This document shows, piece after piece, positions 33,630 through 42,460 of a stretch of DNA of 64,000 nucleotides. Each line of letters begins with the position of its first letter. Position 1 is the first letter of the stretch. Below the pieces are notes generated by a model, which saw only the letters and a program-made list of their open reading frames with translations, was not told the DNA's origin and did not search any database. Position numbers and translations under genes: made by a program. The DNA is taken from the NCBI RefSeq assembly GCF_011299575.1, contig NZ_CP049863.1, forward strand, positions 1 to 64,000. The letters run 5' to 3'. The DNA is from Leucobacter viscericola (GTDB lineage Bacteria; Actinomycetota; Actinomycetes; Actinomycetales; Microbacteriaceae).

Positions 33630-35420
33630 ATGAGCATTTCAACTTCCTCCAGCCGCATTGAGCGGCTTCTTGCAACTTCCGTTCTTGTCATTGGCACGGG
33701 CGGTGCTGGCCTTCGTGCATCGATCGAACTCGCCGAGAGGGGAGTGCAGGTGCTCGCCGTTGGTAAGCGCCGCGCCCACGACGCCCACACAACCCTCGCA
33801 GCGGGTGGCATCAACGCCGCGCTCGGCACGATGGACCCCGAAGACAGCTGGCAGCAGCACGCGGCAGACACGCTGCGCGAGTCGTACTTTCTCGCCGATC
33901 CTGCAATCGTTGAGGTCGTCGCCCGCGGAGCCGCGCAGGGCATCGAAGACCTTGAGCGTTGGGGGATGCCCTTCGCTCGCGAAGAGGACGGGCGGATCAG
34001 CCAGCGCTTCTTTGGGGCCCACAAGTACCGGCGCACCTGCTACGCGGGGGACTACACGGGCCTTGAGATCCAGCGCACGCTCATGCGCCGCGCCGCCGAA
34101 CTGCAAGTGCCGATCGTCGACACGATCTACATCACCCGGTTGCTTGAGAGCGACGGGCGAATCTTTGGAGCGTTCGGTTTTGACATCGTTGACGGTTCTC
34201 CCGTCGTGATCCACGCCGATGCCGTGATTCTTGCCGCCGGCGGGCACACCCGCATCTGGCGCAACACCTCGTCGCGTCGCGACGAGAATACGGGAGATTC
34301 GTTCCGGCTTGCCGCGCTCGCGGGCGCAAAGATCCGCGATGCCGAGCTCGTGCAGTTTCACCCCTCGGGCATCCTGGAGCCCGCCGACGCCGCGGGGCTG
34401 CTGGTCTCTGAAGCCGCTCGAGGTGAGGGTGGGATCCTGCGCAATGCCCTCGGGGAGCGCTACATGACGCGCTACGACCCCGAGCGCATGGAACTCTCAA
34501 CACGGGATCGTGTCGCGCTCGCAAGCTACACGGAGATAGTTGAGGGTCGCGGCACCACCAACGGGGGTGTGTACCTCGACGTTTCGCACCTGCCGCGCGA
34601 ACAGATTCTCTCGAAGCTGCCCCGGGTGTATCGCAACCTCATCGACCTGCAGATGCTCGACATTACCGAGCAGCCGATCGAGATCGCACCGACCGCGCAC
34701 TACTCGATGGGTGGGGTCTGGGTGCGGCCGGAGGATCACGGCACCGGAGTCGAGGGGCTCTACGCGATCGGTGAAGCCTCGAGTGGGCTACACGGCGCCA
34801 ACCGCCTCGGCGGAAACTCGCTCATCGAATTGCTTGTATACGGGCGGATCACCGGAGCCGACGCGGCAAACTACGTCAGCGGCCTGACAACTGTGCATCG
34901 GGATCCTGCCGCAGTCGCCGCAGCACGGGCCGAGATGCAGGGGCTGCTCGGAGGTGAAGGGGATTCGGGCGACGGGCGATCCACCGCGAAGAGCACCGAG
35001 AGTCCTCGTCGTCTGCAGCGCGCGTTGCGCGACCTGATGACCGAGCACGCCGGTGTAGTGCGCGACGAAGCTGGGCTTCGTGCGGGTCTTGTGAAGCTGG
35101 ACGAACTTGACGAACGGGTCGCTCGCGTCACGGCCCACCCAGACATCGCGGGGTTTGATGATTTGGCTCACGCCTTTGATCTGTACGGATCGATGCTCGC
35201 GGCACGTGCGACCCTCGAATCGGCATTAGCGCGCCGAGAGACCCGTGGTTGCCACAATCGCTCCGACTTTCCTGAGCAGGAAGACAGCTTCCGCGGCAAC
35301 ATGGTGTGGACGCCAGGCGGCGGGGTGGCGTTCGAGCCGGTGGCCGAGGCGCCCGACTCCTTCCGCAACCTCGCCGCTACCGCGGCTGATGACTCGGTGG
35401 TGGGGAAGCTGGTGGAGTAG
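33630..35420 (+). CDS. Fumarate reductase/succinate dehydrogenase-like flavoprotein
   Basis: A protein of 596 residues from ATG 33,630, with a TAACGT box seven bases upstream; GTG 33,621 is less likely. The FAD fold VLVIGTGGAGLRASIELAER, the His in DAHTTLAAGGINAALG, the catalytic region ARGEGGILRNALGERYM and TAHYSMGG match the SdhA/FrdA family; L-aspartate oxidase (NadB) is a related alternative. No iron-sulfur or membrane subunit gene is adjacent, so it may act as a soluble fumarate reductase-like or side-chain oxidase. Control by the divergent LysR is likely. Confidence 0.75.
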   Translation: MSISTSSSRIERLLATSVLVIGTGGAGLRASIELAERGVQVLAVGKRRAHDAHTTLAAGGINAALGTMDPEDSWQQHAADTLRESYFLADPAIVEVVARGAAQGIEDLERWGMPFAREEDGRISQRFFGAHKYRRTCYAGDYTGLEIQRTLMRRAAELQVPIVDTIYITRLLESDGRIFGAFGFDIVDGSPVVIHADAVILAAGGHTRIWRNTSSRRDENTGDSFRLAALAGAKIRDAELVQFHPSGILEPADAAGLLVSEAARGEGGILRNALGERYMTRYDPERMELSTRDRVALASYTEIVEGRGTTNGGVYLDVSHLPREQILSKLPRVYRNLIDLQMLDITEQPIEIAPTAHYSMGGVWVRPEDHGTGVEGLYAIGEASSGLHGANRLGGNSLIELLVYGRITGADAANYVSGLTTVHRDPAAVAAARAEMQGLLGGEGDSGDGRSTAKSTESPRRLQRALRDLMTEHAGVVRDEAGLRAGLVKLDELDERVARVTAHPDIAGFDDLAHAFDLYGSMLAARATLESALARRETRGCHNRSDFPEQEDSFRGNMVWTPGGGVAFEPVAEAPDSFRNLAATAADDSVVGKLVE

Positions 35421-35427
35421 CTGGCGA

Positions 35428-35452
35428 AGCGGCTGATTGAGTAGCAGCCGCT
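35428..35452. terminator. Hairpin between convergent genes
   Basis: AGCGGCTG (35,428-35,435), nine-base loop, CAGCCGCT (35,445-35,452). It lies between the stops of two converging genes. There is no T run, so its role as a terminator is a guess from position. Confidence 0.4.
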
Positions 35453-35457
35453 GCAAC

Positions 35458-35820
35458 CTAGGCCGCGACAGGTTTCCGCAGGATCGACGTCATCTTTTTG
35501 CCGCGAGCAACTTCATCAACGAGCTTGTCCATGTAGCGGATCTTCTGCATGAGGGGATCCTCGATCTCTTCAACCCGAATGCCACAAATCACCCCGGTGA
35601 TGAGGTCGACGTTGGGATTCATCTCGGGTGCGCGGTCGAAAAACTCTTCGAGGGTGATCTCTTCGGTGATGGTCTGCTGCAATGCTGCCGAGTCGTAGCC
35701 CGTGAGCCAGGTAAGAACCTGATCGAGCTCTTCTTGAGTGTGTCCCTTTCTCTCGACCTTCGTGATGTAGAGCGGGTAGATGCTTGCAAAGCTCATGTCA
35801 AAGATGCGGTGACGAGTCAT
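35458..35820 (-). CDS. DUF2200 family protein
   Basis: ATG 35,820 has GGAGAGCC upstream; the longer frame is not needed. The 120-residue protein has the family pattern RHRIFDMSFASIYPLYITKV, LDQVLTWLTGYDSAALQQ, VDLITGVICGIRVEEIEDPL and MQKIRYMDKLVDE. Members are small cytoplasmic proteins of unknown function. It stands alone between a flavoprotein and a TetR gene. Confidence 0.85.
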   Translation of the reverse strand: MTRHRIFDMSFASIYPLYITKVERKGHTQEELDQVLTWLTGYDSAALQQTITEEITLEEFFDRAPEMNPNVDLITGVICGIRVEEIEDPLMQKIRYMDKLVDEVARGKKMTSILRKPVAA

Positions 35821-35899
35821 GATGGCTCTCCTTCTCAAGACGGTGACCGTTGCGTATGCGCGAGGGATCCTGCCGCAATTATCCCATGTTGTCGTTTGG

Positions 35900-35925
35900 T
35901 ATATTAGAGATGCATCTCTAATATA
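35900..35925. promoter_or_regulatory. 26-bp perfect palindrome before the TetR gene
   Basis: TATATTAGAGATG followed by its exact reverse complement. It ends five bases before ATG 35,931, and TAATAT inside it (35,919-35,924) is spaced like a -10 box for a leaderless transcript. It is the likely autorepression site of the TetR protein. Confidence 0.7.
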
Positions 35926-35930
35926 AAGGT

Positions 35931-36542
35931 ATGGGTCGATCGCCGAAGTTTTCCACGGACCAGATACTAGATGCGGCACAATCACTGCTGGCAAGCGGTG
36001 GCAGCTCTGCCGCCACTGTTGTCGCCATCGCGGAGCAGCTGGGGGCGCCCTCAGGGTCCGTGTATCACCGCTTCGCCTCTCGAGATCTCATCATCGCGAC
36101 ACTCTGGGTGAGAACCGTGCGGAGTTTTCAGCGCGGTTACCTCGAGGCGCTAAAGGATCCTGACCGTGCTGCCGCTCGCGTAAACGCGGTACGGCACGTC
36201 TTGCGGTGGTCGGCAGACAATCCCGATGGAACAGGCCTGCTGCTCCAGTACAGTCGCGAACGGTTGCTTGCAACATGGCCGGATGATCTCGGTGAAGAAC
36301 TCCGTGGCCTCAATGACTCGGTTCAACTCGCGATCACGGAGTTTGCAGCCGATTGGTTCGGGGGATTAAGTGCTGAGAGGATCGGGCGCACTCGCTTGGC
36401 GCTGATCGAACTTCCCTACGCGGCCGTCCGTCAGCAGGCCGACGGTGAGCCTGTTGCGGACTGGGTGGTCGACGCCGTGCTCGCGGCGAGCAGTGCAGTT
36501 CTGGGGGACCGAGTTGCCAAACCTGAGGAGCAGAAGTTATGA
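35931..36542 (+). CDS. TetR-family regulator
   Basis: A protein of 203 residues. HTH: FSTDQILDAAQSLLASGGSS then VVAIAEQLGAPSGSVYHRFA. The rest is a helical ligand domain. Its stop overlaps ATG 36,539 of an SRPBCC protein, so the two form an operon. A perfect palindrome in its promoter suggests autoregulation. Confidence 0.85.
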   Translation: MGRSPKFSTDQILDAAQSLLASGGSSAATVVAIAEQLGAPSGSVYHRFASRDLIIATLWVRTVRSFQRGYLEALKDPDRAAARVNAVRHVLRWSADNPDGTGLLLQYSRERLLATWPDDLGEELRGLNDSVQLAITEFAADWFGGLSAERIGRTRLALIELPYAAVRQQADGEPVADWVVDAVLAASSAVLGDRVAKPEEQKL

Positions 36543-37039
36543 GCCGTGTCCTAGACGTTCACTCAAGAACGTTTCTGGCTGATCCTGCCGCGGTTGGGCA
36601 ACAGTTAGAGACCCTCGCGAGCGCAAACGACGACTTTTGGGTGACGGACCTCGTGCCGCCCATGGTGTTGGATCGCGGCCTGGCCGTCGGATCGTCGGGT
36701 GGACACGGTGCGGTGAAGTACAGCGTGGCCAAGTACGAACCGGGCAGCCTGATTGAGTTTCGCTTCGATCCAAAGATTGGGCTCGACGGAGTGCATCGCT
36801 TTGAGATTGAAGGTGATGGCGAACACGTAACGGTGAGTCACACGCTGGAGGCCGAAACCTCCGGCATCATGCGCTTCATGTGGCGACCGCTTGTGCTTCC
36901 GATACATAGTGGTGTCATTGAAGATATTTTTGACCACTTGGAGCGCGCAGCGACGGGTCGGGCCCATCGTGCGCGCCCAACTGGCAGCCTGCTGCGGTGG
37001 GTGTCTCGAGGGATCGCGGCGCTTGAATCGCGGGGGTGA
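36539..37039 (+). CDS. SRPBCC-family protein
   Basis: A protein of 166 residues. LIEFRFDPKIGLDGVHRFEI and HVTVSHTLEAETSGIMRFMW followed by a C-terminal helix (GVIEDIFDHLERAATGR) match the START/Bet v1-like fold with a hydrophobic pocket. ATGA overlap with the TetR gene; both may respond to the same hydrophobic ligand. Confidence 0.65.
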   Translation: MSRVLDVHSRTFLADPAAVGQQLETLASANDDFWVTDLVPPMVLDRGLAVGSSGGHGAVKYSVAKYEPGSLIEFRFDPKIGLDGVHRFEIEGDGEHVTVSHTLEAETSGIMRFMWRPLVLPIHSGVIEDIFDHLERAATGRAHRARPTGSLLRWVSRGIAALESRG

Positions 37040-37053
37040 GCGATCCTGAACCG

Positions 37054-38187
37054 CTACTGACCCCGCGACCCCGGAAGCGATGCCAGCGTCGCCAGCAACG
37101 AATCGGGCACGAGCGAGAGGTCTGCCTGACCCGACGCGACGAGCTCGGCGATCCTCGCACCAACCTCACTCGTGGACATTCCCATTTCGGCGCCGGCCAA
37201 CGCGGGCAACTCACCGAGCACCTGCACGGTGGCGGCCTCGACCGCTCGTGCCGCGTCACCCTCCCCGAGGTGCCCGAGCATGAGCGCGAGTGACAGGATC
37301 GCGCCCGACGGGTTCGCCCAGCCCTTGCCCGCAATGTCGGGGGCAGAGCCGTGGATCGCCTCGAACATGCTGGGGGCTGATCCGCTGAGATTCAGATTGG
37401 CGCTCGTAGCGACACCGAGGCCGCCCTGAATGACCGCGCCAAGGTCTGTGATGATGTCGCCAAAGAGATTGTCTGTGACAACAACGTCGAAGCGCTCCGG
37501 TGTGAGTGGCAGGTGGAAACACATTGCGTCGACGTGCACGTAGTCGACCTCAACCTCGGGGTAGAGCCTCGCGAGATCGTTCACGACCTCCTGCCAGAGC
37601 TGACCCGCGGCAACCAGAATGTTGGTCTTGTGGCAGAGCGTGAGCTTACGACGACGTCCCAGTGCGAGACGGAACGAAAAATCGACGACGCGTTCGATGC
37701 CCGCGCGGGTATTGAGCGACTCCTGCATCGCTACCGCGTTTGGGGTGCCAGCGTGCACGGTGGATCCGCGCCCCACGTAAGCACCCTCCGTGTTTTCGCG
37801 CACGATCACGAGTTCGCACCGCTCGGGGGTGAGCCCGGTGATGGGGGAGGGAACCCCCGGGTAGAGGCGAACGGGCCGCACGTTGGCCGCCTGCTCGAAG
37901 CGCTGGCGCATTTCGAGAATAAAACCGCGCTCAAGGATGCCGGGGGTGACGTGAGGATCGCCCATCGATCCAAATAGAATCGCGTCTTGGCTCCGCAGCT
38001 TCTCTGCCAACTCGTCGAACAGCTCGCCCGTGCGCAGGTAGTGCTGTGCTCCCGCCTCGAACTCGCTGCGCTCGGTGCGAAACCCGAAGCGCTGCTCGGC
38101 CGCGTCGAGCACCTCAAGGGCGCTGCCAACCACCTCTGGTCCGATGCCGTCGCCGGGCAGAACTGCAACTGAGTACGAGTGAGTCAT
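37054..38187 (-). CDS. Isopropylmalate/isocitrate/tartrate dehydrogenase family enzyme
   Basis: ATG 38,187 with GGAAGG upstream gives 377 residues. VAVLPGDGIGPEVVGSALEV is the nucleotide-side start. The substrate loop RPVRLYPGVPSP, VIVRENTEGAYVGRG, HKTNILVAAGQLWQEVV and the acidic pair VVTDNLFGDIITDL are typical of NAD-dependent beta-decarboxylating 2-hydroxyacid dehydrogenases. No leuCD genes are near, so a catabolic role (tartrate dehydrogenase-like) is more likely than leucine synthesis. Divergent from the aldehyde dehydrogenase. Confidence 0.75.
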   Translation of the reverse strand: MTHSYSVAVLPGDGIGPEVVGSALEVLDAAEQRFGFRTERSEFEAGAQHYLRTGELFDELAEKLRSQDAILFGSMGDPHVTPGILERGFILEMRQRFEQAANVRPVRLYPGVPSPITGLTPERCELVIVRENTEGAYVGRGSTVHAGTPNAVAMQESLNTRAGIERVVDFSFRLALGRRRKLTLCHKTNILVAAGQLWQEVVNDLARLYPEVEVDYVHVDAMCFHLPLTPERFDVVVTDNLFGDIITDLGAVIQGGLGVATSANLNLSGSAPSMFEAIHGSAPDIAGKGWANPSGAILSLALMLGHLGEGDAARAVEAATVQVLGELPALAGAEMGMSTSEVGARIAELVASGQADLSLVPDSLLATLASLPGSRGQ

Positions 38188-38270
38188 GGAGAACCTTCCG
38201 GAGGGCCTGCGGGGTGAGCGGCGCACTGTGGATCATGCTTTGTTGAACCGCGTGTTGTGATCTATATTAA

Positions 38271-38284
38271 ATGGTAAGGCCACT
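38271..38284. promoter_or_regulatory. ATGGTAAGGCCACT operator-like site
   Basis: The 14 bases recur exactly at 49,324-49,337 before the peptide ABC transporter and the FadR-type regulator. TGG-N5-CCA symmetry fits GntR/FadR-family operators. It lies in the 201-bp space between the dehydrogenase and the aldehyde dehydrogenase; nothing else was recognised in that space. Confidence 0.55.
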
Positions 38285-38388
38285 CGAATCGAGAGGCCTC
38301 GCTGAGAGTGATCCGCACCGATCACCCGTCGCACCGAGGCACGGATTCGGAATACTGCGGCGCGAGCCCAACATTGAGGACAGCCGCC

Positions 38389-39882
38389 ATGCACGACACC
38401 GCTTCACGCCTTGCACCCGCAGGAGCATTGCCGATCGGATCAGACTGGCGCCCGATGTCTGAGAGCACCGCGATCCTGTTTCCCTTTGACGACAGTGTTG
38501 TCGCGCAGGCCCCGACCGCAACGGCCGCTGACTCTCTCGATGCGCTGTCTGCCGCCACCGAGGCATTCGCGGAGGTGTCCGCTCTCACGACCGCGGAGCG
38601 AAAGTCGATTCTGAACGCGGTCCACGACCGTGTGCGGGCCGAAGCTGAGCGGCTCGAAGACCTGCTAATTCTCGAAACGGGCAAACCCCGAGTGGACTGC
38701 CACACAGAGGTCGCGCGAACCCTGGTGACACTCCAGGCAACGGCAGAAGAAGTCTCGCGCATTCACGGCGAGACCGTGCCGCTCGATCTGCAGGAGCTCG
38801 GACGGGGCATGATCGGCTACTACACTCGTCGCTCTGCGGGAGTGGTCATCGGAATCGCAGGGTTTAACTACCCGTTGCTTCTCGCAACCCACAAACTTGC
38901 ACCGGCGATTGCCGCTGGTTGCCCGGTCATTCTGAAGCCGGCCCCGAACACGCCACTCGCGACGCTTGAGCTCGTGGCGATCACGCGCGAGGTGCTGGCG
39001 GCGCACGGCGTCACCCAGGCGGCAGTGCAGCTGGTGAATGGTGATCCGATTGTTGGGGAGACGCTCGTTCGGGATCCTCGCGCCCAGGTCGTTTCGTTCA
39101 CTGGATCCGCGAAGATCGGCCACCTCATTGCGCAGCAGGCTGCGCCGCGAAAGGTGCTGCTTGAGCTCGGATCAAACACCGGCTTTATCGTTGCGGCGGA
39201 TGCGGACATCGAGGCTGCAGTGAACGCCGTGCTGGCTGGTGGCTTCTACGCGAACGGGCAGGCGTGCATCTCGGTGCAACGTGTGGTGCTTGAGCGCGAG
39301 ATCGCCGAGGAGTTTACGAGTCGCCTCGTTGCGCGCATCGGCGAGATAGTTGTTGGTGATCCTCGCGATGCGTCGACCCGGGTTGCGCCCGTCATCGATG
39401 CGGCTTCGGGCGAGCGCATTCGAGCCATGATCGATCGCGCGGTGGCTGCCGGTGCGAAGGTGCTTGCGGGTGAGCCTGCGGGTGGAAATGCCGGTTCAGG
39501 ATCGCCGAACCCCGCCCTGGTCCACCCGACCGTGCTGGGTGATGTACCAGCGGATGTCGATGTGTGGGCCGAAGAGATCTTTGGCCCGGTCGTGTGTCTG
39601 ACCACGGTCGATTCCGTTGACGAGGCCATCAATCTCGTGAATGCCTCGCGCTACGGACTCCAAGCCGCGGTGTACACGTCTTCGCTTGAGAGTGCCTTTG
39701 CAGCGGTTGAGCGCCTCGACGTTGGCGGGGTCGTTGTGAACGAGATCCCGGGGTTCCGATCCGACATCATGCCGTACGGCGGCGTGAAGGATTCGGGGAT
39801 CGGCCGTGAGGGTCCGCGCTACGCCATCGAGGAGTTCACCGTTACTCGAATGGCGATGATCCGGCCCGTGGCGCGCAGTTAA
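38389..39882 (+). CDS. Aldehyde dehydrogenase family protein
   Basis: ATG 38,389 with GAGGA eleven bases upstream gives 497 residues. Catalytic elements: GFNYPLLLA (Asn), VSFTGSAKIG (nucleotide site), LLELGSNTGF (Glu) and NGQACISVQR (nucleophile Cys). It oxidises an aldehyde with NAD(P). Its promoter carries the shared 14-bp site, and an SDR follows after 44 bases, so the two likely act in one catabolic route. Confidence 0.85.
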   Translation: MHDTASRLAPAGALPIGSDWRPMSESTAILFPFDDSVVAQAPTATAADSLDALSAATEAFAEVSALTTAERKSILNAVHDRVRAEAERLEDLLILETGKPRVDCHTEVARTLVTLQATAEEVSRIHGETVPLDLQELGRGMIGYYTRRSAGVVIGIAGFNYPLLLATHKLAPAIAAGCPVILKPAPNTPLATLELVAITREVLAAHGVTQAAVQLVNGDPIVGETLVRDPRAQVVSFTGSAKIGHLIAQQAAPRKVLLELGSNTGFIVAADADIEAAVNAVLAGGFYANGQACISVQRVVLEREIAEEFTSRLVARIGEIVVGDPRDASTRVAPVIDAASGERIRAMIDRAVAAGAKVLAGEPAGGNAGSGSPNPALVHPTVLGDVPADVDVWAEEIFGPVVCLTTVDSVDEAINLVNASRYGLQAAVYTSSLESAFAAVERLDVGGVVVNEIPGFRSDIMPYGGVKDSGIGREGPRYAIEEFTVTRMAMIRPVARS

Positions 39883-39926
39883 TTCCGCTCAGTTTTCACC
39901 TTTCCGCTCACTCCACGAAGGAACCT

Positions 39927-40724
39927 ATGTCTCACTCTGTCGCCCCCGACTACTCCAAGCTGTTTCGCCTCGATGATCGCACCGTTGTGATTATCGGTGC
40001 CGGAAGCGGGATCGGCCGCGAGGCCGCCCAGGCGCTTGCTGCCCAGGGAGCGCACGTGGTGGTCGCGGATCGTATGCTCGATGCCGCGACGGAGACTGTG
40101 GGGTTGATTCGGGATCGCGGGGGCGTTGCTGAGGCATTTCAGCTCGACGTCTTGGACGACGCTGCCGTGGAGGCTGCCGCGGTGCGGTTCGCGGATGCCG
40201 CGGCCATGGTGTTCACGGCGGCAACAAACGTGCGCAAGCGCATGGACGAGTACTCGCTGGATGAGTTTGACCGTGTGGTCAATCTAAATCTGCGCGCCTC
40301 GTTCCAGCTGATTCGCCATTTTGGGCGGAGCTTTGCCGCGAACGGTGGTGGCTCGATTGTTGGGTTCAGCTCGATTCGTGCCCAGGTGGTCGAGCCGGGC
40401 CAGGGGGTCTACGCGGCGACCAAGGCCGGACTGACCCAGCTGGCAAAGACCGCGGCCGCCGAGTTTGGGCCGCAGGGCGTTCGGGTGAACGTTGTTGCTC
40501 CCGGGGTCGTGGAGACCCCATTGACCGCGCAGATCACGGCGAACCCGGAGTGGTACGGGGCCTACGCGGCGAAGAGTGCGCTGGGGCGGTGGTCCCGACC
40601 TGATGAGTTGGCGGGAGCGGTTGTGTTCCTCGCGTCTGATGCGTCGTCGTTTGTGACGGGAACCACGCTTACCGTCGACGGTGGCTGGACCGCGATCGAT
40701 GGGCGGTTTACGCCGCCGGCTTAG
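39927..40724 (+). CDS. SDR-family oxidoreductase
   Basis: A protein of 265 residues. VVIIGAGSGIGREAAQALAA is the NAD(P) motif; the catalytic pair is in VYAATKAG, with Ser in FSSIRAQVVEPG; the end VTGTTLTVDGGWT is classic. It interconverts alcohol and ketone. ATG 39,927 has GAAGGAACC upstream, and it is downstream of the aldehyde dehydrogenase in the same direction. Confidence 0.85.
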   Translation: MSHSVAPDYSKLFRLDDRTVVIIGAGSGIGREAAQALAAQGAHVVVADRMLDAATETVGLIRDRGGVAEAFQLDVLDDAAVEAAAVRFADAAAMVFTAATNVRKRMDEYSLDEFDRVVNLNLRASFQLIRHFGRSFAANGGGSIVGFSSIRAQVVEPGQGVYAATKAGLTQLAKTAAAEFGPQGVRVNVVAPGVVETPLTAQITANPEWYGAYAAKSALGRWSRPDELAGAVVFLASDASSFVTGTTLTVDGGWTAIDGRFTPPA

Positions 40725-40870
40725 GGTGGGGTTTTGGCTTTGCTCAGCTTTGCCTTTCCTGCTTCGCTAACAGGTGGCTATTTTCTCCTGTTCAGGTGAG
40801 TTATCCACCAGTTTTGGCTGGTCTGGGTTTGTGGGCCGTGAATGTCGGTGGCTCCGTGTGTAATGGAGAC

Positions 40871-42460
40871 ATGTTTAAACCACGCCCTGCACCATCTTCC
40901 GGTACCTCGAGTGCCGGGACGATGGGCGATTCTGGGGTTGGATCCCGTCTGTCTCCGTCTGACGCATATGCGGCAGTCGTTGATCCTGCGATTGCTGAGC
41001 TGGTTGAGATTCGAGCGAAAATGGGTGCCCTGCAAGCCAGGGAGGCCGCTCTTTTGACCCTGTGTGACAACGCAGCTGCAGAGCTTGCGAAGGCCGAGAA
41101 GCATCCTGACCATGGTGAATTTGCGCACCGCTCTCTCGCAGCAGAGATCGGTTTTGCGGTTCGCGAGTCAGATCGTGCAATGGTCCACAAGATTGGACGC
41201 GCGACCACGCTTGTGGAACGTTATCCTGCGGTTCATTCTGCCCTCAGTAAGGGGAAGATTTCGCAGGCCCACGCGAATGTGATCTGTGACGCCGGCGAGG
41301 TGATCGGAGTGGGAATCGACGAAGCGACGCTCGCGAAGCGGGCCGCGTATGAGCGGCAAGTCTTGGAGGTTGCGCAAGAAGAGACATCTGGCAGGCTCCG
41401 CCCGATTGCGAGGGGCCAGGCTGAGGCACAGGCATCCCGCACTCTCGATGAACGGCACCGTGACGCGGTGAAGGCTCGCCGGGTGGTGCTGGTTGAGCAG
41501 TCTGACGGCATGACAGACATCGTTGCGACGGTTCCTGCGATCTATGGCAAGGGCATCATGGATCGTCTCGACCAGATCGCCTGGGCGGTGAAAAACGCGA
41601 ACCGAAACGCGGAGTGCGATGCATCTGGCGTCAGCGGTTCGGGTGTCGTTGGCAATGAGCGGGGGCTGGGCGAACGGACGCTCGGTGAACGGACGCTCGC
41701 TGAACAGACACTTGATGAACGCTCGCTCGATGAGATTCGCACAGATGCTTTTGTTGAGATGCTGCTCGGCTCGGATCCCTCGAAGATGCTAACTTCTCGA
41801 GGAAAGGGACTTGCCTCTATCCAGGCCCGAGTTCAAGTGATCGTTCCCGAGGAGAGGCTTTCGGCTGAGGGGAAGCTCCCACCCGAGGGATCTTCCGACA
41901 GGAAAGATGCGACGAACCCGGTGCCAGCGGAACTCGTTGGGTACGGTCCCGTAGACACGCAGACCGTGCGCAAGGTCGCAGGGTTAGCGCCTTCTTGGGA
42001 ACGCGTCATTGTGAGCATGATGACCGGAGACGTGTTGAGCGTCGACACGTATCGGCCGTCGGCTGCGATAAAGCGCTTCCTCGCTGCGAGAGATCTCCGC
42101 TGCAGGGCGCCGGGCTGCAACGTCACCGTGAACCGAAGCGACATTGATCACACGATTGATGCTGCTCTCGGCGGAGCCACATCAACCGACAATCTTGCCA
42201 ATCTGTGCAGATACCACCACACGATGAAACACCACCCCGGTTGGAAACTGACTCAAAAACCAGGTGGGGTAGTGGAATGGGTGACACCGCTGGGCAGAAA
42301 ATACACCGACAGGCCGGGTAGCCGAGTCAGGTTTCGAAAACCTGAGGGTTCCAGATCTGAGGGTTCTAGACCTGAGAGTTCCAGATCTGAGGGTTCTAGA
42401 CCTGAGGGTTCTCGACCTCAAGTTTCAAGGCCTCAGTTCTTGAGACCCCGAGCCACCTAA
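40871..42460 (+). CDS. DUF222/13E12-type HNH endonuclease-like protein
   Basis: ATG 40,871 with TGGAGAC upstream gives 529 residues. The first 330 residues are the helical DUF222 region (LVEIRAKMGALQAREAALLT, KGKISQAHANVICDAGEVIG). The HNH part is near the end: RCRAPGCNVTVNRSDIDHTI, then DNLANLCRYHHTMKHHPGWK. Such genes are numerous in actinobacteria and are of unclear use. Two repeat tracts (LGERTLGERTLAEQTLDE, and GSRPEGSRPE-type at the C-terminus) are unusual. Confidence 0.8.
   Translation: MFKPRPAPSSGTSSAGTMGDSGVGSRLSPSDAYAAVVDPAIAELVEIRAKMGALQAREAALLTLCDNAAAELAKAEKHPDHGEFAHRSLAAEIGFAVRESDRAMVHKIGRATTLVERYPAVHSALSKGKISQAHANVICDAGEVIGVGIDEATLAKRAAYERQVLEVAQEETSGRLRPIARGQAEAQASRTLDERHRDAVKARRVVLVEQSDGMTDIVATVPAIYGKGIMDRLDQIAWAVKNANRNAECDASGVSGSGVVGNERGLGERTLGERTLAEQTLDERSLDEIRTDAFVEMLLGSDPSKMLTSRGKGLASIQARVQVIVPEERLSAEGKLPPEGSSDRKDATNPVPAELVGYGPVDTQTVRKVAGLAPSWERVIVSMMTGDVLSVDTYRPSAAIKRFLAARDLRCRAPGCNVTVNRSDIDHTIDAALGGATSTDNLANLCRYHHTMKHHPGWKLTQKPGGVVEWVTPLGRKYTDRPGSRVRFRKPEGSRSEGSRPESSRSEGSRPEGSRPQVSRPQFLRPRAT
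42345..42432 (+). repeat. Tandem 15-bp repeats at the 3' end of the HNH gene
   Basis: Units of the type GGTTCTAGACCTGAG (with AGATCTGAG variants) repeat about five to six times and encode EGSRPEGSRSE-type pentapeptides. Units are multiples of three, so copy changes keep the frame. Confidence 0.7.

Noticed and set aside
33639..34361. 240-residue ORF antisense to the flavoprotein gene
   Set aside because: Shadow of a gene with clear FAD motifs; no start signal.
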